From the IMG/VR virus record IMGVR_UViG_3300008216_000049, positions 1 to 31,061 of that record: a stretch of DNA of 31,061 bases. The stretch is one strand, 5' to 3'. Each line of letters begins with the position of its first letter. Positions within the stretch are counted from its first letter, which is position 1. The notes beneath the pieces were generated by a model. It did not search any database and had not been told where the DNA came from. It worked only from the letters and a program-made list of their open reading frames with translations. Below are positions 7,505 through 14,691 of the stretch, piece by piece. Made by a program: the position numbers and the translations under genes. The DNA is from a virus.

Positions 7505-9465
7505 CAGGAACGCCGCCGCCGGTTGCGCTCTCGTCCGTATGCCTCCGGCGAGCCTCGGGCCATGCGGCCCATCCCCGTCGCTCCAGTCTCATTGCGGCGC
7601 ATCACCTCGCCCACCCGCCGAGCCACCTGCTCATCGGTCACCACACGCTCGCCCTCGAAGTTTATGATCACGGAGGACTCCCTCGGTGCCGCTCGCCCAC
7701 CGCCGCCCGCGAGCCCGCCTGCGCGGAACGTGCCAACAGCACCACCACCGCCCGCGCCGCCACCGCGCCCGCCGCCCGCACCCTCTCTGGACGCCTCACG
7801 CTGCACCGCCGTCGCACCATAGACCGCTCCGCCCGCCACCGCTGCAAAGCCCACCGAGGCCGCCGTGTGGAATGCTGCCGAGTCAAAGTCTCTGCGCGCA
7901 TAGGCGGCATATGCCTCCGCCGCCTGCTCGCCCGCTCGTGCAGCTGCCCATTTTGCGAGTAGGTTGAGCATCAGGGCGAAGAGTTGGAGCATCGCCTGTT
8001 GGCCCGTTCGAGAGGTCGCGATCATCTGCGCCGACATCAGGGTATATTGTTCAACCGCCGATGCGATGGAAGCCTTGGTTGCCGCCATTGATTCGATCTG
8101 CGCCTGTTTGGCCTTCTCACTGTCAGCGATGAAACGCTGGGTGTTCTTGGCGTTGATCTCTCCGATCGCCTTCGACAAAGCGATCCGCTGCTCGGCCATG
8201 TCACGCTCTGACTGGGCCTTGTCCTCTCGTTTCTTTCTCCCGGCCTCAAGACCCGCCAGAATCTGCAACTCCAGTTGTCCCACCTCCACATTCCGCAGAG
8301 CCGCCTTATATCTCTCCTCATAGGACTTCTTTACTGCCGCGGCATCTTTCTCGCGTTGTTTCTGTTCCGGCGACTTCCCGCCCGTGATCACCATGCCTTC
8401 CGATTCGTTGAAGGCGACCAATCGGCCCTGCGCCTCAAGGATCTTGTCGGCTAGGCTTTTCTGCGCCGCCGCCCATTCCTTCGTCTCCGAGTGTGCCTGA
8501 TTCGCCAGGCGCACATAATCGCCAGCGGCAACGTTGAACTTCGTTGCGATGATGTGGGCAATGTCAACGTTCGCCTCGTTGAAGCGCTTGACCGTGGTCG
8601 TGAAACCCTCCGTCGTCATCGTGCCAGACTGGAGGTTTTTGACGAATGCCTTGACGGCGGCATCGACATCCTCGAACGCGGAGACACCCTTGCGGGTCAC
8701 GTTGAACCAATCCTCTGAGAACTGTAAGAACGAAAGAAACCAACCAGACTTATCCGTTAGGCTGCCCGCCTCCGTCAGCATCTTTCCGAATGCCTCGGTC
8801 ACGTCGCCCATGGTGTTTCTAAGGTTCGCCATTCCTTGCTCTATGGGAGAGATCGCCTTGGCCGCCCCACCGAATGCTCCCTCGATCTCCCTCAGGACTA
8901 GGGCTTGTTTCTCCTGTAGCGTCATCGCTGCGAGCGTGGACTTGCTCAACCCCTGGAGCTTCGGAAGATAGCGAGACAGAACCGAGATATTGCCGCCCAT
9001 GGCTCGGGCAACGAGCCGCGACGCGCTCTCAAGCGACATGCCCAACGCCGTCGCGATGTCCTGCGTGGCGCTAACACCCTTCAGCGCTGCATCGTAGTCG
9101 CCCGTCAGCTGAACGAGCGTCGTCAACACGCTCTTGGTCTGGTCGTCTCCGAACTCCGTGCTTGCCTGTTGAGCCGCAGCGAACTTATTGATCTCGCCCC
9201 TGACAGAGTTATACGAGACTCCGATCTTCTCAAGCGCAAGCGCAAGCCGTCGATTGACCGATTCCTGCTTTGCAGAGAGAGAGACAGCCTTGGCAGCGAA
9301 AGCCAGGAACGCACCGCCCGCCGCCGCCGCCAATAGCGAAGCATTCCGCAACTTCGCCATGCTGTTAGCAAGCCCGCCGACCGATCCCTTGACCTTTCGG
9401 ATCGCAGCACTCGCCCGATCCTTCGCACGGATCTCTGCCCGGAGAACGTCAGCGCTAACAGCCAT
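7504..9465 (-). CDS. Tail tape measure protein
   Basis: A 653-aa protein starting at ATG with AGGAGG 6 bases upstream. It is mostly alpha-helical, with long heptad-like charged stretches (about residues 360-480), two hydrophobic segments (ASLLAAAAGGAFLAFAAKAV near residue 43 and FAAVAGGAVYGATAV near 550) and a Gly-rich linker near 575-600. The N-terminus (LRAEIRAKDRASAAIRKVKG) is typical of tape measure proteins. It sets tail length and helps eject DNA. At roughly 1.5 angstrom per residue the tail would be near 100 nm. It follows the frameshifted chaperone pair and precedes the tail tip genes, the standard order. Confidence 0.9.
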   Translation of the reverse strand: MAVSADVLRAEIRAKDRASAAIRKVKGSVGGLANSMAKLRNASLLAAAAGGAFLAFAAKAVSLSAKQESVNRRLALALEKIGVSYNSVRGEINKFAAAQQASTEFGDDQTKSVLTTLVQLTGDYDAALKGVSATQDIATALGMSLESASRLVARAMGGNISVLSRYLPKLQGLSKSTLAAMTLQEKQALVLREIEGAFGGAAKAISPIEQGMANLRNTMGDVTEAFGKMLTEAGSLTDKSGWFLSFLQFSEDWFNVTRKGVSAFEDVDAAVKAFVKNLQSGTMTTEGFTTTVKRFNEANVDIAHIIATKFNVAAGDYVRLANQAHSETKEWAAAQKSLADKILEAQGRLVAFNESEGMVITGGKSPEQKQREKDAAAVKKSYEERYKAALRNVEVGQLELQILAGLEAGRKKREDKAQSERDMAEQRIALSKAIGEINAKNTQRFIADSEKAKQAQIESMAATKASIASAVEQYTLMSAQMIATSRTGQQAMLQLFALMLNLLAKWAAARAGEQAAEAYAAYARRDFDSAAFHTAASVGFAAVAGGAVYGATAVQREASREGAGGGRGGGAGGGGAVGTFRAGGLAGGGGRAAPRESSVIINFEGERVVTDEQVARRVGEVMRRNETGATGMGRMARGSPEAYGRERNRRRRS

Positions 9466-9476
9466 TGATTGCCCTC

Positions 9477-10303
9477 CTAACGAATCTTGAGACGTGCCCG
9501 ACCGCTACCACCTAAACCGGCCTCTCGTGTCTTTGCGTCCCGCTCCGCTGCCTTCCTCGCCGTCATTGTGACCTGTGTCGAAAGGCACTCCATGGCCTCC
9601 AGATAAACGTTCGGCTGATCGCCCACGCCTCCGGCGAGGAGTAGGTGTCCGTTCTCGTAGTGGCGCCACAGGCGCACCCAGACGAAGACATCCGGCGGGA
9701 ACTCCTCGAGTCTCGTTGCTAATTCTGGGTGGACGCCTCCGCCGAACTCGGCTCGGGTGACCTCGTCGTCGAGGTCGCGCCACCGAGCGAGGAACTCGGC
9801 AGCGCGTCGGAGTTTCCCGACTCTTCCTCCGTCAGCCTCGCCCCGTCCAGAATTGAGTCCGCGACCTCGTAGAGATCCTCTTGCGTGAAGATCGCCAGGA
9901 ACTCCAGCCGATCCGAGTCACGAGACGAACGCATCGCTGGTGCCCCGTTGCCGCCCGCTCCCTCGTCATAGACCTGCTCTCCCGGCTTCGGGTAGCACAA
10001 GGGCTTACCCGCTGGGCCCGGCCCCGCAACGTCCGTCAGGAACCGCAGCAACGCCCGGATCCCATTCCCCTGCGAGTTGCTGACCCAGCGCGTGTTGATG
10101 TCCTCAACGCCAGGCGCACCTCCGCCCGCGTTCTCGCTGGAACCCTCGACCTTGAGATAACCGGCCTGGGATTCAAACTCAGCAATGTCTAGGGGAGTCG
10201 GGTGGCGGTAGTGCCAGACCACCTGATCGGAGGGAGGAAGATTGCGATCAACGGCGAGGACGTAGCGTCCTCCATCTCGGGAGAATTGACGAAAGCGCGG
10301 CAT
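9477..10303 (-). CDS. Tail assembly chaperone, long form made by -1 frameshift (G-T-like)
   Basis: Ribosomes translating the 194-aa frame meet GGGAAAC at 9818-9812, in the phase G GGA AAC, the canonical -1 slippery arrangement; lambda G-T uses GGGAAAG. Slipping back one base after residue 164 leads into a frame that is open to 9477 and reads as normal protein (AAEFLARWRDLDDEV, then FPPDVFVWVRLWRHYENG). The product would be 164+111 = 275 aa. The downstream frame has no convincing independent start; a GTG at 9677 lies within it. It sits between the tail tube and tape measure, exactly where siphoviruses keep this pair. The long form is expected to bind the tape measure and recruit tube subunits. 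Confidence 0.85.
9719..10303 (-). CDS. Tail assembly chaperone, short form (G-like)
   Basis: A 194-aa protein, ATG start with GGAGG 6 bases upstream, translated when no frameshift occurs. The first 164 residues are shared with the long form; the last 30 (Ser/Thr-rich) are a read-out of the zero frame and look like filler, which supports the frameshift model. Family members coat the tape measure and are absent from the finished virion. The body contains a Gly-rich patch (about residues 56-65) and an acidic helix region (FTQEDLYEVADSILDGARL) just before the slip site. Confidence 0.8.
   Translation of the reverse strand: MPRFRQFSRDGGRYVLAVDRNLPPSDQVVWHYRHPTPLDIAEFESQAGYLKVEGSSENAGGGAPGVEDINTRWVSNSQGNGIRALLRFLTDVAGPGPAGKPLCYPKPGEQVYDEGAGGNGAPAMRSSRDSDRLEFLAIFTQEDLYEVADSILDGARLTEEESGNSDALPSSSLGGATSTTRSPEPSSAEASTQN
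9812..9818 (-). promoter_or_regulatory. -1 programmed ribosomal frameshift slippery heptamer GGGAAAC
   Basis: On the minus strand the codons TCG GGA AAC TCC contain G-GGA-AAC, form X-XXY-YYZ. The -1 frame has a continuous protein-like extension of 111 codons beyond it. It lies near the 3' end of the first chaperone frame, as in lambda and most siphoviruses. Confidence 0.85.
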
Positions 10304-10378
10304 GCTGTGCCTCCATGCTAAAAGGACACGCCCGCCCGGAACCGCTTTGCTCTATGCGCTCCCGCGGCGGGCTGAAAG

Positions 10379-10450
10379 CTCGACCCGAGCAACGGAGCAT
10401 GTTCCCAATCCAGTTTGGTCGCACTACATCGGGCCGTTGCCCGAGTCGAG
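10379..10450 (-). promoter_or_regulatory. Long RNA hairpin between tail tube and tail chaperone genes
   Basis: In the minus-strand transcript the arm 10450-10434 pairs over 17 bases with 10395-10379, around a 38-base loop. All 17 positions pair, two of them as G-U wobbles. On the opposite strand those two positions would be A-C mismatches, so the structure favours the coding transcript. It starts about 14 bases after the tail tube stop. No T-run follows, so an attenuator, RNA-stability element or weak terminator that lowers expression after the abundant tube protein is more likely than a simple intrinsic terminator. The 160-base gap 10304-10464 otherwise contains only a CGACT triplet repeat (10444-10458) and GC-rich sequence. 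Confidence 0.6.
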
Positions 10451-10464
10451 TCGAGTCGATAAGT

Positions 10465-11418
10465 CTAGGTGAAAACCAGTTCTAAGGCGTCGTTTCCGGC
10501 GTTACGCCCGATCGAATACGCCATGTCTAGCGTGATGATCCCATTATCCTCTCCGCGGGAGAGGTTCTGAAACTTGATCCCGCCAGTGCCACCGGGACGA
10601 GTGATCGTGCAGATATTGCCCGCGGTTGATCCGAACGTCAGAGACCAATGACTCGCAACGGGAGTGTCAACCGTCCAGAAGTTTTCCGTTGCGATGGCGC
10701 GCTCTTGGACCCGGAAGGTGCCCGCGGGACTGCAGCGGCCCAGCTCAAAGCCCGCCACGCCAAACGTGGAGCCGAAGTCGCCCACGCGGTGGACCTCACG
10801 CTGAAGATCGAGCGTCCAATTCGTGCAGCGAGGCGTGATCCCCGCGTACTGGAACGTCAGCCCTCTACACGGCGCCGGACGCGTCGCGTCGTATGTCGGA
10901 GCGGTGATTGCTGCAACGTCGGTCGGCCTCTCGTATAGGCCCGTGAAACTCCACGAGACCTTGGGGAAACTCGAGACCGAAGCATCGATCGAGAAGGTCC
11001 CATAAACGCCGTGCACCTGGAACTGGAGGGTCGAGTCTTGGATGTAAAACGTGTTGGACTGATATCCAGCTGCCCCGGCACCAAATGCCGATGTCGGTTG
11101 ATATGTCACCGAGGTGGCACCCACGATCACCTCGTCCATACCGCACGCCTTGAACAACGGCCCGATCTCCGGTGCCGTGCCCGCAGCCCCAGAGCCCCAG
11201 AGCGGCGTCTCGAACGAAACCGTCACGAAGACGCTCCCCTCGACGTGAGCATAGCCGTCTAGGAACGCATCGACGCTCTCGATCTCCGCATCCTCGGAGT
11301 TGAAGGTGTAATCGAGGGACCCGATACACCGAACCGCATCAACGCCAGCGGGCGTGGGGTCCGTGCCATATGCCGCCTCGACCTTCGCCAGTAGCGATTG
11401 CCTTGCTTGGATCGCCAT
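10465..11418 (-). CDS. Major tail tube protein
   Basis: A 317-aa protein, ATG start with GAGGG 7 bases upstream and 3 bases after the previous stop. Its N-terminus (MAIQARQSLLAKVEAAYGTD) and repeated aromatic beta strands (FVTVSFETPLWGSG, VSWSFTGLYE, ASHWSLTFGS) match the usual style of phage tail tube proteins, which stack as hexameric rings. It lies after the tail terminator-like gene and immediately before the chaperones and tape measure. Length is slightly above the common 150-250 aa, allowing for an extra surface domain. A strong RNA hairpin follows the gene. Confidence 0.8.
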   Translation of the reverse strand: MAIQARQSLLAKVEAAYGTDPTPAGVDAVRCIGSLDYTFNSEDAEIESVDAFLDGYAHVEGSVFVTVSFETPLWGSGAAGTAPEIGPLFKACGMDEVIVGATSVTYQPTSAFGAGAAGYQSNTFYIQDSTLQFQVHGVYGTFSIDASVSSFPKVSWSFTGLYERPTDVAAITAPTYDATRPAPCRGLTFQYAGITPRCTNWTLDLQREVHRVGDFGSTFGVAGFELGRCSPAGTFRVQERAIATENFWTVDTPVASHWSLTFGSTAGNICTITRPGGTGGIKFQNLSRGEDNGIITLDMAYSIGRNAGNDALELVFT

Positions 11419-11421
11419 GCG

Positions 11422-11616
11422 CTAACCCTCCGACGGCTTTGCAGGTGTTGGCTCGAAGTCCGCAGGCCGAGCCTTGACGGCGTCCGCTTGCGGACTATCA
11501 GGATCGATCTCTCGGACTTCATACTCCGCCGATCCATACCGGGCCGGATGCGTCTCCCAGGGGAAGACCCACACCACGGAGCGTTTGCTCTTGCTCTTGC
11601 TCTTGCTCTTGCTCAT
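11422..11616 (-). CDS. Small protein with an N-terminal Ser-Lys repeat
   Basis: A 64-aa protein whose ATG overlaps the stop of the upstream gene (ATGA), with GAGG just before. The sequence begins M-(SK)5-R, encoded by four AGCAAG hexamers and one AGCAAA, then continues VVWVFPWETHPARYG and ends in a Pro/Ala-rich tail. The basic start could bind nucleic acid or an acidic partner. Small genes at this place are common in siphoviruses but vary; function is unknown. The hexamer repeat could expand or contract without breaking the frame. Confidence 0.65.
   Translation of the reverse strand: MSKSKSKSKSKRSVVWVFPWETHPARYGSAEYEVREIDPDSPQADAVKARPADFEPTPAKPSEG
11581..11616 (-). repeat. Hexanucleotide tandem repeat (AGCAAG)n at a gene start
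   Basis: Five consecutive hexamers, four AGCAAG and one AGCAAA, follow the ATG and encode Ser-Lys five times. Copy-number slippage would change the protein by two residues per unit. Confidence 0.8.
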
Positions 11617-12119
11617 GGCCTCGCCTCGATCTCCATGAACCGCGCCTCAAGAACTGCGCTCTTCACGAGCCCGCCGCCCTCTAGCTCAAACGTCGGACTG
11701 TAGTCTGATCGGGCGATATCCACCTGGAACACCGGATCCTCCGCCACGCCCGTCTCCTCGACCCGCTCCGTGAGCACCCGCCGCAGAGCCTCGACCGTGC
11801 GAAAGAGGCGACGAGTCAACTCAACCGGGTCGGTGTCCTTGATCACGACGACGCAATCCACCTGATGAGAGATGAACTCGTTGATCGTAAAGATCGGATC
11901 GTGGTCGTCCGCTCTCGGGAGCAAGAACAGCGCCGGGTAATTCTGGATCTCAAGCTCGCCCGCCTCTTCAAAGCGCACCGTGACGATGTCGTCAAGCACG
12001 AGCGCATGACCGAACTCCGCGGCATCGGCCACGGCATACTCGGCATCTTCGACGTTCAACGCCGCAGGTAGAAACGTATTCACCGCCGTGCGGATCTCAA
12101 CCAGGACGTCCTCGATCAT
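11613..12119 (-). CDS. Putative tail terminator / neck protein
   Basis: A 168-aa protein, ATG start with GGGAG about 8 bases upstream. The start (MIEDVLVEIRTAVNTFLPAAL), a central strand region (YPALFLLPRADDHD, VDCVVVIKDTD) and a helix (LTRRLFRTVEALRRVL) fit the alpha/beta fold of tail terminator proteins that cap the tube and join it to the head. It sits between the Mu gpG-like gene and the tail tube gene, the expected place. The family assignment is by pattern and position, without a diagnostic motif. Confidence 0.7.
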   Translation of the reverse strand: MIEDVLVEIRTAVNTFLPAALNVEDAEYAVADAAEFGHALVLDDIVTVRFEEAGELEIQNYPALFLLPRADDHDPIFTINEFISHQVDCVVVIKDTDPVELTRRLFRTVEALRRVLTERVEETGVAEDPVFQVDIARSDYSPTFELEGGGLVKSAVLEARFMEIEARP

Positions 12120-12131
12120 GCTGGACGCTCC

Positions 12132-12704
12132 CTAGAGAATGGCCCGCGCTCCCCGGATGCCCACCGTGGCCTCCACGTGCCGCTGGATTACACGGATCCA
12201 CCCTCGGAAGTCGCCACGGGTCAACGCGATGATCGGCCGCTTCGGGAGCGGGATCCGATCATAGGGCTGCATGCCGCGGCCTTCCTGGTGCTTGATCGCA
12301 TAGGGAACCCGTGTCCCAAACATCACCGACAGGCGGCGCGGCTCATAGACGTGATCCGGGTGGCCTGTCCTGACGAGTGACGGATAGAGTCGCTCCCGCC
12401 CCGCCTCCCAGCGCAGCATCCGATCCAATCCGCCGCCGACTGCGATCTTGATCCGCTTATATACAGGCTCGCTGTTGTAACTCTGCCAAGGTGTCCCGCC
12501 CCGCGCGCCCTTCGTCCTATACTGCCCCTTGACGATCTCAACGAACGGCCGGATCCCGCCAGAGAGCAGCGAAGAGTTGCCGCTATGAAGTGCGGCCCAT
12601 GCCGGGCGCAAGTCCTTCACCCGGTCCTCGGCTAGTCCGAGCTTGGCAATGATCGGCTTGTCCCCTACAAGGCCAACGTCGAAGTCTAAGAGCCTCTCGG
12701 CCAT
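12132..12704 (-). CDS. Virion morphogenesis protein, Mu gpG / tail completion-like
   Basis: A 190-aa protein. The ATG at 12704 shares one base with the previous stop (TGATG); a TTG one codon upstream is an alternative. The basic, aromatic C-terminal half has the layout of the phage virion morphogenesis family: LRWEAGRERLYPSL, then RLSVMFGTRVPYAIKHQEG, then PKRPIIAL and a C-terminal helix. These proteins act at the head-tail junction or in tail completion. Neighbours on both sides are connector-type genes, consistent with this role. Confidence 0.75.
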   Translation of the reverse strand: MAERLLDFDVGLVGDKPIIAKLGLAEDRVKDLRPAWAALHSGNSSLLSGGIRPFVEIVKGQYRTKGARGGTPWQSYNSEPVYKRIKIAVGGGLDRMLRWEAGRERLYPSLVRTGHPDHVYEPRRLSVMFGTRVPYAIKHQEGRGMQPYDRIPLPKRPIIALTRGDFRGWIRVIQRHVEATVGIRGARAIL

Positions 12705-13198
12705 CAAAGATCCATGTCCGCCGTGAACGATGGCGTCACAAGGTCGATATCGCCCACCACCGTTGGCGGCGAGTCAGAACTTGATTGGACATGCGTCCGC
12801 AGGAATCCGGCTTGCGAGCCTGTCAGCACGTCGGCCAGGACATCCTTGCGCTTTTGCGGGTCTCGGAGCACCTCTAGGCCCTGGGTCCATTCCGTGCGCC
12901 ACACCGACGCAACACGGCTCGTGTCTCCTCGACCTGTAAAGGCCCGCGCTACGTGAGCAGCTGTGCCAACGAGAACGAGATCCTGGAGCCAGTTGAAGGC
13001 GATCGGCTCGCCCACAACGTCAATGCCCGCAGGCGCCACACCGACCGATGTCAAGATCCCGCTGACCGTTGCCGCCTTCTTGGTGATGATGGCAGCGACC
13101 GCCGTGTTCGTCGGGTTCGAGTTCGCGTCGAAGGTATAGCCGGGGAAGTACTGCTGCTGAAGCAGCACGGCAGTCGAACTGAACTCATTGATCGGCAA
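12704..13198 (-). CDS. Putative head-tail connector protein
   Basis: A 164-aa protein. The start chosen is TTG at 13198 with GAGGG 6 bases upstream; no in-frame ATG is near. It is a mixed alpha/beta protein with a helix around WLQDLVLVGTAAHVARAF and a region QGLEVLRDPQKRKDVLADVL. It precedes the Mu gpG-like gene and follows the head genes, the normal place of neck adaptors. No diagnostic motif is recognised, so this is an order-based call. Confidence 0.6.
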   Translation of the reverse strand: MPINEFSSTAVLLQQQYFPGYTFDANSNPTNTAVAAIITKKAATVSGILTSVGVAPAGIDVVGEPIAFNWLQDLVLVGTAAHVARAFTGRGDTSRVASVWRTEWTQGLEVLRDPQKRKDVLADVLTGSQAGFLRTHVQSSSDSPPTVVGDIDLVTPSFTADMDL

Positions 13199-13213
13199 GG
13201 GCTGCCCTCTTCG

Positions 13214-13828
13214 TTAGTCGTTCACGGAGTTCGCTAGCTCGCGCCAAGATGTCCCGTCGTTGACGAGTGTCAACGTCTCATCATCGGCAGATACGTTGTT
13301 CGCACCGAGGAGATCGATCGTATTCGCTGCGCCCAAGTTGTTGTCGACATAGGTGCAATGAGCATCGACATGTATGAGCACTAGAATCTGACCCGAGATC
13401 CCGCCGGTGATCGTCGTTATAGAATTCCCGCCACCGTCGCAGTCAATCGTCATCACGTTTGTCGTGACAGCGAAGGTCGCGACACCGGCCGCCAATGCGG
13501 CAGGCGCCGCGTGGGTCGTGCCGAAAACGTCGTTGATGCCAATCCCTGCACCTGACGGACTCGACAGGACTGGGATGGGACCATCAAGATCGATCCGCAT
13601 GTCGGTGTTTGCTAAACCACCGGCACCGATAAAGTCGATCATGTCGTCGGTGTCGTTATTGATCGATTCGGCATTCGGCAGGGTAAGCGAACCGTTCCAA
13701 ATTTTCGGCCGGATCAACCGATCGACGTAGGTGGGCGCAGCCTCAAGGACCGACGGCCCAACCCACACGGAAAGCGCGACGAGGAGGCCCGTCAAGACGA
13801 GGCCAACGATTGTACGAATGCGGGTCAT
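13214..13828 (-). CDS. Fibre-like protein with N-terminal membrane/signal segment, in the head module
   Basis: A 204-aa protein. ATG 13828 has GGAG 8 bases upstream; a longer upstream version would overlap the previous gene and lacks a ribosome site. Residues 7-32 are hydrophobic (TIVGLVLTGLLVALSVWV), a signal peptide or anchor. The C-terminal part (ITTITGGISGQILVLIHVDA, then DDETLTLVNDGTSWRELAN) follows a pattern common in phage fibre and spike proteins that form beta-structures. It lies between capsid accessory and connector genes, so it may be a head fibre or a protein displayed on the host envelope. The hydrophobic leader is unexpected for an internal virion protein. Confidence 0.6.
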   Translation of the reverse strand: MTRIRTIVGLVLTGLLVALSVWVGPSVLEAAPTYVDRLIRPKIWNGSLTLPNAESINNDTDDMIDFIGAGGLANTDMRIDLDGPIPVLSSPSGAGIGINDVFGTTHAAPAALAAGVATFAVTTNVMTIDCDGGGNSITTITGGISGQILVLIHVDAHCTYVDNNLGAANTIDLLGANNVSADDETLTLVNDGTSWRELANSVND

Positions 13829-13844
13829 GATCTGTGCTCCGTGT

Positions 13845-14456
13845 CTAGCTTTTCGCCGACTTGCGCGTGCGCCGATAGCGGTTGGCCTTCTCTTTGTCCT
13901 CTTCGTCCTGGCGGTCGGCCACCACCGACGGTCCAGCCTCCCGAGCTTGCTTGACCGCCTTAGAAGTCTCCTCGACCATCCGACGCTCAAAGAACCGATC
14001 GATCGCAACCTTCATCTCGTCCGACAGCACCCGCTCTGGGTTGATCTCGCTCGGCCGCTTATATTCAACGAGCGGCTCCTTGCCCTCTGCTGGTGCGGCG
14101 TGGCCCGCCTGGACCTCGACGCTAGCAGGGAAAAGGGAATGATTCCGCTCTCCGATCTCAACCGGCAGCACGTCACCGGGATGGTAGACGACACCCTTCG
14201 CAGCATGCAGCACGCCGACTCCACGAGGGCCGCCGTTCCAGACGTAGTGCCGATCCTGGAGTGCAACCGGCTCGGCCGCGATCGAGTAACCGTCCCGGAT
14301 CTCGATCGCGTGTGGCGCCACGTCGAAGACGTGACGACCAAGATCGCGCGGCAAGACTGCGCCGGGACGATAGAACTTCTCAGCGTCCAGGTGCAGCATT
14401 CCCACACCTCTCCAGACGTAGTGAGTCTCACGACCCGTCAACGGATTCGATGCCAC
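13845..14456 (-). CDS. Capsid-region protein with two HYVW modules and a basic C-terminal helix
   Basis: A 203-aa protein starting at GTG 14456, chosen because GAGGAGG precedes it closely; the longer version starting at 14519 would overlap the upstream gene. Two copies of a roughly 35-residue module begin with HYVW at residues 12 and 70 and continue to an aromatic residue, PG-VLP and a Gly (FYRPGAVLPRDLG, VYHPGDVLPVEIG). A third copy is the core of the 68-aa neighbour. Residues about 145-203 are a charged helix rich in Lys and Arg. The modules are probably small beta folds; the basic tail could contact DNA or capsid. Family unknown. Confidence 0.65.
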   Translation of the reverse strand: MASNPLTGRETHYVWRGVGMLHLDAEKFYRPGAVLPRDLGRHVFDVAPHAIEIRDGYSIAAEPVALQDRHYVWNGGPRGVGVLHAAKGVVYHPGDVLPVEIGERNHSLFPASVEVQAGHAAPAEGKEPLVEYKRPSEINPERVLSDEMKVAIDRFFERRMVEETSKAVKQAREAGPSVVADRQDEEDKEKANRYRRTRKSAKS

Positions 14457-14484
14457 TGGTTCCTCCTCATGCTTTAGAAGGTGT

Positions 14485-14691
14485 TTACGGTTTGCCAGCC
14501 TGCGACAGGGACGCGTCATGCGGACGCTTGCCCGCCCGCTTCTCTACGCAGTCGGGATGCGCCTTGCCGTATTCGGCAGGAACGACCATCCCCGCGAGAT
14601 AATAACGCCCGCCAACGCACAAGGAACCACGAACCCACACATAGTGTGAACCCTTCGGTTCCTTGGGCGTTGGTGCTGCTTTATCAGCCAT
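14485..14691 (-). CDS. Small single-module HYVW protein
   Basis: A 68-aa protein. Its ATG shares one base with the capsid gene stop (TAATG) and no clear ribosome site is seen, so it is probably translated by re-initiation. Residues 16-45 carry one HYVW module (HYVWVRGSLCVGG, then YYLAGMVVPAEYG) like the two in the next gene. It may be a minor capsid or capsid-stabilising protein made in proportion to the major capsid protein. No function is established. Confidence 0.65.
   Translation of the reverse strand: MADKAAPTPKEPKGSHYVWVRGSLCVGGRYYLAGMVVPAEYGKAHPDCVEKRAGKRPHDASLSQAGKP

Noticed and set aside
9505-9783. A 92-codon frame beneath the tail chaperones
   Set aside because: This is the third phase; the -1 phase after the slippery site gives normal protein whereas this one is Arg/Pro-rich.
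10304-10464. A missed small gene in the tube-chaperone gap
   Set aside because: No frame with a start and ribosome site was found; the space is explained by the RNA hairpin.
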